From: an uncultured Rhodocyclaceae bacterium
GTDB taxonomy: Bacteria; Pseudomonadota; Gammaproteobacteria; Burkholderiales; Rhodocyclaceae
Assembly (NCBI GenBank): GCA_903930805.1
Contig: CAIYZZ010000394.1
Span: forward strand, 1-9,863
DNA length: 9,863 nucleotides
Reading direction: 5' to 3'
Below, one piece after another: positions 5,327 through 9,863 of this stretch (the first letter of the stretch is position 1; every line of letters starts with the position of its first letter). The translations under genes and the position numbers were made by a program. Below the pieces are notes generated by a model. The model made no database searches. It saw only the letters and a program-made list of their open reading frames with translations, and was not told the origin of the DNA.

Positions 5327-6580
5327 GTGCAGGTCTTCGCCCTCGGCATAAATCACCATACCGCACCGCTCGACATCCGCGAGCAGGTAGCTTTCGACCC
5401 GACGCGACTGGTGCAGGCCTTGCGCGATTTGTTGCGCGCCCGCCCGGTACGCGAGGCGGCGATCCTGTCAACCTGCAATCGTACCGAGTTGTATTGCGCC
5501 ACCGAAGAGCCTGCAGCTGCCATCGACTGGCTGACCGAATATCACGCCTTGTCGGCGCGGCGCATCGACCCCTATCTCTACCAGCACCCGCAGAAGGATG
5601 CCGTGCGCCACATGTTCCGCGTCGCTTCGGGACTCGATTCGATGGTGCTGGGCGAGCCGCAGATTCTCGGCCAGATGAAGCAGGCGGCGCGTGTCGCCGA
5701 GGAGGCCGGCACACTGGGTACGCTGCTCAATAAATTGTTCCAGCGCACCTTCTCGGTGGCCAAAGAGGTGCGTTCGACCACCGCCATCGGTGCGAATATC
5801 GTTTCAATGGCCGCCGCTGCCGTGCATCTGTCCGAACGCATCTTCGAACGTCTGGCTGATCAGAGTGTTCTGTTCATCGGCGCCGGCGAGATGATCGAAC
5901 TTTGCGCCGCGCACTTTTCCAGTGGCAAGCCCAGGCGCCTGACCATTGCCAATCGCACGCCCGAGCGCGCCCAGCCGATTGCCGATCGATTTGGTGGCGA
6001 CGTGCTGCGTCTTGACGAGGTGGCTGAGCGTTTGGCCGATTACGATATCGTGGTGTCCTGTACTGCCAGCGCTCTTCCGATCATCGGCTTGGGCATGGTT
6101 GAGCGCGCCCTGAAGGTGCGTCGCCACCGGCCGATAGTGATGGTTGATCTCGCCGTGCCGCGCGACATCGAAGCCGAGGTTGGCAAACTCGACGATGTGT
6201 TTCTCTACACGCTCGATGACCTTGGACAGATCGTCGAGTCTGGCCAGGAATCACGCCAGGCGGCGATTGTCGAAGCCGAGGAAATCATTACCCATCGCGT
6301 CGATGATTTCCTCCACTGGATGGAATCGCGCGAAACCGTGCCGACCATCCGGGCGCTCCGCGATAGCGCGGAGCGCGCGCGCCGTCACGAACTCGATCAT
6401 GCGTTGAAATTGCTGCAGCGTGGCGACGACCCGACCCAGGTGCTCGATGCCCTGTCCAAGGGCCTCACCAACAAGTTGATGCATGCGCCGACGCAGGCAC
6501 TTAACCTGGCCGAAGGCGCGGAGCGCAACGAAGTTGCCCAGATCATTTCCCGCATCTGGCACCTCCACCCCGAGAAGTAA
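5327..6580 (+). CDS. hemA: Glutamyl-tRNA reductase
   Basis: HemA reduces the glutamate on charged tRNA-Glu to glutamate-1-semialdehyde using NADPH. This is the first committed step of the C5 route to 5-aminolevulinate, heme and other tetrapyrroles. The 417-residue length is usual for the family. Visible motifs are the N-terminal [16 protein letters not shown] (4-19), the catalytic Cys50 in [25 protein letters not shown] (101-116), the nucleotide-binding glycine motif FIGAGEMIE (183-191), the [11 protein letters not shown] stretch (272-282) and the C-terminal dimerisation helices (about 320-415). The start is a GTG at 5327: an in-frame stop at 5282-5284 and the conserved N-terminus leave no better choice. 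It lacks a clear Shine-Dalgarno sequence, so translation may start weakly. It is the first gene of a tight hemA-prfA-prmC operon, a common proteobacterial order. Confidence 0.96.
   Translation: MQVFALGINHHTAPLDIREQVAFDPTRLVQALRDLLRARPVREAAILSTCNRTELYCATEEPAAAIDWLTEYHALSARRIDPYLYQHPQKDAVRHMFRVASGLDSMVLGEPQILGQMKQAARVAEEAGTLGTLLNKLFQRTFSVAKEVRSTTAIGANIVSMAAAAVHLSERIFERLADQSVLFIGAGEMIELCAAHFSSGKPRRLTIANRTPERAQPIADRFGGDVLRLDEVAERLADYDIVVSCTASALPIIGLGMVERALKVRRHRPIVMVDLAVPRDIEAEVGKLDDVFLYTLDDLGQIVESGQESRQAAIVEAEEIITHRVDDFLHWMESRETVPTIRALRDSAERARRHELDHALKLLQRGDDPTQVLDALSKGLTNKLMHAPTQALNLAEGAERNEVAQIISRIWHLHPEK
6353..6376 (+). repeat. Perfect GC-rich hairpin inside hemA
   Basis: GCGCTCCGCG (6353-6362) and CGCGGAGCGC (6367-6376) are exact reverse complements separated by ATAG, so the mRNA can form a 10-base-pair stem with a 4-base loop. 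It lies in the coding sequence for the C-terminal helices ([10 protein letters not shown]). No T-run follows, so it is not an intrinsic terminator. A role is not known; it may simply follow from Ala/Arg codons in GC-rich DNA. Confidence 0.5.
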
Positions 6581-6583
6581 CGC

Positions 6584-7666
6584 TTGAAATCCAGCATCCG
6601 GTTTCGGCTCGAACAACTCGCCGACCGCCTCGCCGAACTTGACGCCCTACTCGGTGCCGAGGCCGCCACGCGCGACATGGAGGCCTTTCGCCGTCTCAAC
6701 AAAGAGCGTGCCGAAATCGCCGATGTGGTGGCATTGTTTGCTGCCTATCGCTTGGCCGAGGCCGACCTGGCTACCGCCGTCGCCATGGACAATGACACCG
6801 AGATGCGCGAGTTTGCGCGCGAGGAAGCTGCGGCTGCGCAAGCCACCATGAGCGGCCTCGAAGCCGATCTGCAGCGTGCGCTGCTACCGCGCGACCCGGA
6901 CGACGACAAGAGCGTGTTTCTCGAAATTCGCGCCGGCACTGGCGGCGACGAGTCCGCTTTGTTTGCCGGCGACCTGTTCCGCATGTACGCACGTTTTGCC
7001 GAGCGTAACCGCTGGAAGGTCGAGGTGGCCTCGAAGAGCGAATCCGATCTCGGCGGCTACCGCGAAATCATCGCCCGTATCGAAGGCATTGGGGTTTATG
7101 CAAAACTCAAGTTTGAATCCGGCGGCCACCGCGTGCAGCGCGTGCCGACCACCGAGGCACAGGGGCGAATTCATACTTCGGCCTGTACAGTGGCGGTGCT
7201 GCCGGAAGTCGATGCCGTCGATGATGTTGCCATCAACCCGGCCGACCTGCGTATCGATACCTTTCGCGCCTCGGGTGCCGGCGGCCAGCACATCAACAAG
7301 ACCGATTCGGCGGTACGTATCACCCACATCCCCTCTGGCCTGGTTGTCGAATGTCAGGATGACCGCTCGCAGCACCGCAACAAAGCGCAGGCGCTAAGTG
7401 TGCTTGCTGCGCGCCTCAAAGACATGCAGGTACGCGCGCAACAACAGGAGCGTGCCAGCACGCGCAAGAACCTGATCGGTAGCGGCGATCGCTCCGAGCG
7501 TATACGTACCTACAACTTTCCCCAGGGGCGCGTTACCGACCACCGCATCAACCTCACGCTCTACAAGATCGACGCCATCATGGACGGCGATCTCGACGAC
7601 TTGCTCGCCGGCTTGAACGCAGAGCATCAGGCCGATCTGCTTGCGGCACTCGCTGGTGATGCATGA
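6584..7666 (+). CDS. prfA: Peptide chain release factor 1
   Basis: RF1 recognises UAA and UAG stop codons on the ribosome and triggers release of the finished protein. The 360-residue product is full length and aligns from its first residues with E. coli RF1 as I remember it. The codon-recognition tripeptide is of the PxT type (PTT, 188-190), typical of RF1 and unlike the SPF of RF2. The catalytic GGQ is at 233-235 in the stretch [19 protein letters not shown]. The RAGTGGDE motif (116-123) and the late segment [18 protein letters not shown] (308-325) are conserved. The start is a TTG at 6584, 3 bases after the hemA stop, with GAGAAG (6572-6577) inside the end of hemA as ribosome binding site at a 6-base spacing. 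The gene ends in an ATGA overlap with prmC, so the two are probably translationally coupled. Confidence 0.96.
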   Translation: MKSSIRFRLEQLADRLAELDALLGAEAATRDMEAFRRLNKERAEIADVVALFAAYRLAEADLATAVAMDNDTEMREFAREEAAAAQATMSGLEADLQRALLPRDPDDDKSVFLEIRAGTGGDESALFAGDLFRMYARFAERNRWKVEVASKSESDLGGYREIIARIEGIGVYAKLKFESGGHRVQRVPTTEAQGRIHTSACTVAVLPEVDAVDDVAINPADLRIDTFRASGAGGQHINKTDSAVRITHIPSGLVVECQDDRSQHRNKAQALSVLAARLKDMQVRAQQQERASTRKNLIGSGDRSERIRTYNFPQGRVTDHRINLTLYKIDAIMDGDLDDLLAGLNAEHQADLLAALAGDA

Positions 7667-8484
7667 ACCTCTCGTTCTTCGAGGTAATGGCCGAGGCACG
7701 TCAGTGCATTCCAGCAGCCGAAGCACGCCTTTTGCTGGGTGATCTGCTGAAGCGTTCGGCTGCATGGTTAGAGGCGCATCGCGAAGAAAGTCTGACAGCG
7801 GATCAACTCGTGGGATTTCGTGCGTTGGTAGCCCGTCGCGCGGCGGGTGAGCCGGTAGCCTATCTGCTGGGTCGGCGCGAGTTTTACGGGCGTGATTTCT
7901 CGGTATCGCCGGATGTGTTGATTCCCCGCCCGGAAACGGAATTGCTGGTTGATGTGGCGCGGGAAAAAGTCGGCGCTGGCGGGACGGCAAAGATTCTCGA
8001 TTTAGGTACCGGCAGCGGCTGCATCGGCATTACGCTGGCGATCGAATTGCCCGCAGCGCAGGTAATCGCCGTCGATGTCGCGCCCGCTGCACTTGTCGTG
8101 GCAAGAGAGAATGCAACCCGATTGAAGGCGCCCGTCGAACTGCTTGAAAGCGACTGGTTCGCTGCCTTGCCGCCGATGCGCTTTGATCTGATCGTTGCCA
8201 ACCCGCCCTATGTCGCGGCGGGCGATCCGCACCTCGTTACCGGAGATTTACGCTTCGAGCCAGCCGGAGCCCTGACCGACCATGCTGACGGCCTCGCTGC
8301 GATTCGCCACATTGTCGCCGCTGCGGCGGCGTGGCTAATGCCGCGCGGCTGGTTGTTGTTCGAACATGGCTACGATCAGGCAGTTACCGTCAGGGAATTA
8401 CTGCTTGCTGCCGGTTTCGTCGCCATCGAGCAACACCGCGATCTGGCTGGCATTATCCGCGTGAGCGGTGGCCGACGGGCTTGA
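7663..8484 (+). CDS. prmC: Release factor glutamine methyltransferase
   Basis: PrmC (HemK) methylates the Gln of the GGQ motif of RF1 and RF2 with S-adenosylmethionine, which speeds peptide release. Its substrate RF1 is encoded immediately upstream. The 273-residue product has an N-terminal helical substrate-binding region (1-75), the [15 protein letters not shown] segment (79-93), the SAM-binding loop [12 protein letters not shown] (112-123), the acidic residue of the VIAVDVAP strand (D138), and the NPPY catalytic motif (180-183) that positions the glutamine side chain. All expected features are intact. Its ATG overlaps the prfA TGA (ATGA at 7663-7666). I see no terminator after the TGA at 8482-8484. 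Confidence 0.95.
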   Translation: MNLSFFEVMAEARQCIPAAEARLLLGDLLKRSAAWLEAHREESLTADQLVGFRALVARRAAGEPVAYLLGRREFYGRDFSVSPDVLIPRPETELLVDVAREKVGAGGTAKILDLGTGSGCIGITLAIELPAAQVIAVDVAPAALVVARENATRLKAPVELLESDWFAALPPMRFDLIVANPPYVAAGDPHLVTGDLRFEPAGALTDHADGLAAIRHIVAAAAAWLMPRGWLLFEHGYDQAVTVRELLLAAGFVAIEQHRDLAGIIRVSGGRRA

Positions 8485-8573
8485 CCCCCAGCGAACCGGA
8501 CGCATGTGACGGATTGAATGCCTTCACTGCAGCGATTGAGCATCAGCACCGGCATATAGCTTAAGATGTAGAG
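8485..8573. other. Spacer between prmC and the phytochrome gene
   Basis: These 89 bases hold no coding frame I can support, no hairpin with a T-run, and no promoter with proper spacing: TTGAGC (8536-8541) is followed after only 13 bases by TATAGC (8555-8560). An in-frame TAA at 8562-8564 rules out an earlier start for the phytochrome. Whether that gene has its own promoter or is read through from hemA-prfA-prmC cannot be decided here. Confidence 0.5.
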
Positions 8574-9863
8574 ATGAAGCAGTTCGATGACCCCCTCTCT
8601 GAAGCTGTCAAGCGGTGTGAAGGCGAACCTGTCCAGTTCATCGGGGCAATACAGAACCACGGGGTGTTGTTTGCAGTAGACGACTGTTCCCTGGTGCGAG
8701 TTGCAAGTGACAACCTTCAGGATCTTCTCGGAATATCCGCAGCGCAGGCGCTCAACCAGCCCGCCGCCACGATTCTCGGCCCCGAAGCCTGGGCGTCGGT
8801 AGTTGCGCTCACCATTAACGATCAGCAACGGGATCCACAGCCGTTCGTGCTGAGACTGAATCGGGGCGGCTCCCGCGTTGATCACCAGGCTCAGGCACAT
8901 CGCTCCGATGGACTGCTGGTCATCGAAGTCGAAGTCAACTTTCAAGTTCCAGAATTTTCCCGCTCGATTGATTTTGACTCGACCGACCGTCTGCTGAATG
9001 CATTACTCGCCGACACCGCCAACATTGAGTCCTACACCGCAGTTGTTGCCGATCAGGTGCAACGGCTAACCGGATACGATCGGGTGATGGTCTACCAATT
9101 CGATCATCAGTGGAATGGCAAGATTATCGCCGAGAGCCGCAAGGAAGGGATTGCCTCGTTTCTCGGCAATCATTTTCCAGCATCGGATATTCCCCCTCCA
9201 GCGCGTGAACTCTATACCAGAAATCTGGTGCGGATCCTGGTCGACCGTGACGCACCCACCCTGCCTCTGATCCAGACGCCAGACTTTTCCCCAAGCCGCT
9301 CGCTAGACCTTTCGTTCTCATTGCTGCGCGGCATGTCGCCCGTGCATCTGGAGTATCTGCGCAACCTCGGGGTGCGCGCTTCTCTGACGGTATCTCTGCT
9401 GCAGAATGGCAGGCTCTGGGGTCTCATTGCTTGCCACCATGAGCAACCCTGGCAGCTTTCGTTCAAACTGCGGCAGACAATGGAACTGGTGGCCCGAACG
9501 GTGGCCCTCAGGCTGACGGCTATCGCGTTCGACGACAGCAACCGATACTACGCAAGGGTGCGCGACATCCTGCCTCGGTTGGTGAGCCGGGTGCAAGATG
9601 CACCGGGTAAATCGGTATTTGAACCAGAGTTGCAGTATGAAGTCCTGGATCTGGTGCATGCCACGGGAGCCGTTAGCGTGATCGGCGAGACCCATGTCCG
9701 CATCGGTGCCACGCCGCCGCCTGAGCAGTTCCTGCCGCTGCTCGATTGGGTACGTCTCCGGCTAGCCACTGATTCGATCCTTGCAACCCACGCCCTGTCA
9801 GGTGAATATGCGCCAGCCGCCGGTTTCTCGGACATTGCCTCGGGCCTGCTAGCAATTCGCCTC
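8574..9863 (+). CDS. Bacteriophytochrome, photosensory part (cut by right window edge)
   Basis: The 430 codons visible encode the PAS-GAF-PHY sensor core of a red/far-red photoreceptor that binds biliverdin. The PAS domain (about 15-120) carries Cys15 in the context CEGEPVQFIGAIQNHG, matching the position where bacteriophytochromes attach biliverdin (Cys24 in Deinococcus BphP). The GAF domain (about 137-315) has Tyr174 (RVMVYQF), FPASDIP with Asp205, His258 in SPVHLEYLRNLGV and His288 in LIACHH. These fall at a constant offset of two from Asp207, Tyr176, His260 and His290 of the Deinococcus protein as I recall it, so the chromophore pocket looks intact. The PHY domain begins near 325 and runs off the window, so the tongue and the output module (histidine kinase, GGDEF/EAL or other) are not visible. 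The ATG at 8574 is the first possible start; only a weak ribosome binding site precedes it. No heme oxygenase gene is seen nearby. Confidence 0.92.
   Translation, partial: MKQFDDPLSEAVKRCEGEPVQFIGAIQNHGVLFAVDDCSLVRVASDNLQDLLGISAAQALNQPAATILGPEAWASVVALTINDQQRDPQPFVLRLNRGGSRVDHQAQAHRSDGLLVIEVEVNFQVPEFSRSIDFDSTDRLLNALLADTANIESYTAVVADQVQRLTGYDRVMVYQFDHQWNGKIIAESRKEGIASFLGNHFPASDIPPPARELYTRNLVRILVDRDAPTLPLIQTPDFSPSRSLDLSFSLLRGMSPVHLEYLRNLGVRASLTVSLLQNGRLWGLIACHHEQPWQLSFKLRQTMELVARTVALRLTAIAFDDSNRYYARVRDILPRLVSRVQDAPGKSVFEPELQYEVLDLVHATGAVSVIGETHVRIGATPPPEQFLPLLDWVRLRLATDSILATHALSGEYAPAAGFSDIASGLLAIRL

Noticed and set aside
7394..7990. 198-codon minus-strand frame across the prfA-prmC junction
   Set aside because: Both genes on the plus strand are certain, and the antisense product is low in recognisable motifs.

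Overview
The window reads as a chromosomal segment of a Gram-negative bacterium, most likely a betaproteobacterium. Rhodocyclales-like is my guess, from the hemA-prfA-prmC gene order, the style of the signalling proteins and the moderate-to-high GC coding sequence; this is inference, not a database result. It is densely coding, with nine supported genes, two of them cut by the window edges. I see no transposase, integrase, CRISPR array, tRNA or rRNA. No stretch longer than 300 bases lacks a gene.

Left part (1-3795), sensing and envelope. A minus-strand gene cut by the left edge encodes the secreted start of a 7TMR-DISM type membrane sensor. A 253-base divergent spacer carries palindromes and a minus-strand TATAAT box. 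On the plus strand follow a response regulator with REC, GAF and HD-GYP domains (predicted cyclic-di-GMP phosphodiesterase, with a long insertion inside the HD-GYP domain) and an inner-membrane-anchored OmpA-family peptidoglycan-binding protein.

Middle part (3796-5326). A predicted NAD-dependent isocitrate dehydrogenase gene lies behind a strong sigma70-like promoter. It converges on a small minus-strand gene for a HicA-like protein with no HicB partner in view. The two genes share a CTAG tetranucleotide as their overlapping stop codons. A 153-base divergent spacer between hicA and hemA holds a good hemA promoter candidate with a perfect 10-base palindrome in its spacer.

Right part (5327-9863). 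hemA (glutamyl-tRNA reductase, GTG start), prfA (peptide chain release factor 1, TTG start, 3 bases after hemA) and prmC (RF1/RF2 glutamine methyltransferase, ATGA overlap with prfA) form a tight operon. PrmC methylates the GGQ glutamine of the release factor encoded just upstream. After 89 bases comes the first 430 residues of a bacteriophytochrome (PAS-GAF-start of PHY) with the biliverdin-binding residues in place; its output domain lies beyond the right edge.

Taken together, housekeeping genes (TCA cycle, tetrapyrrole entry step, translation termination) are flanked by three sensory proteins. I see no clearly new multi-gene system. The items most worth a second look are the orphan HicA-like gene with its degenerate active-site motif, the shared CTAG stop, the insertion in the HD-GYP domain and the unseen output of the phytochrome.
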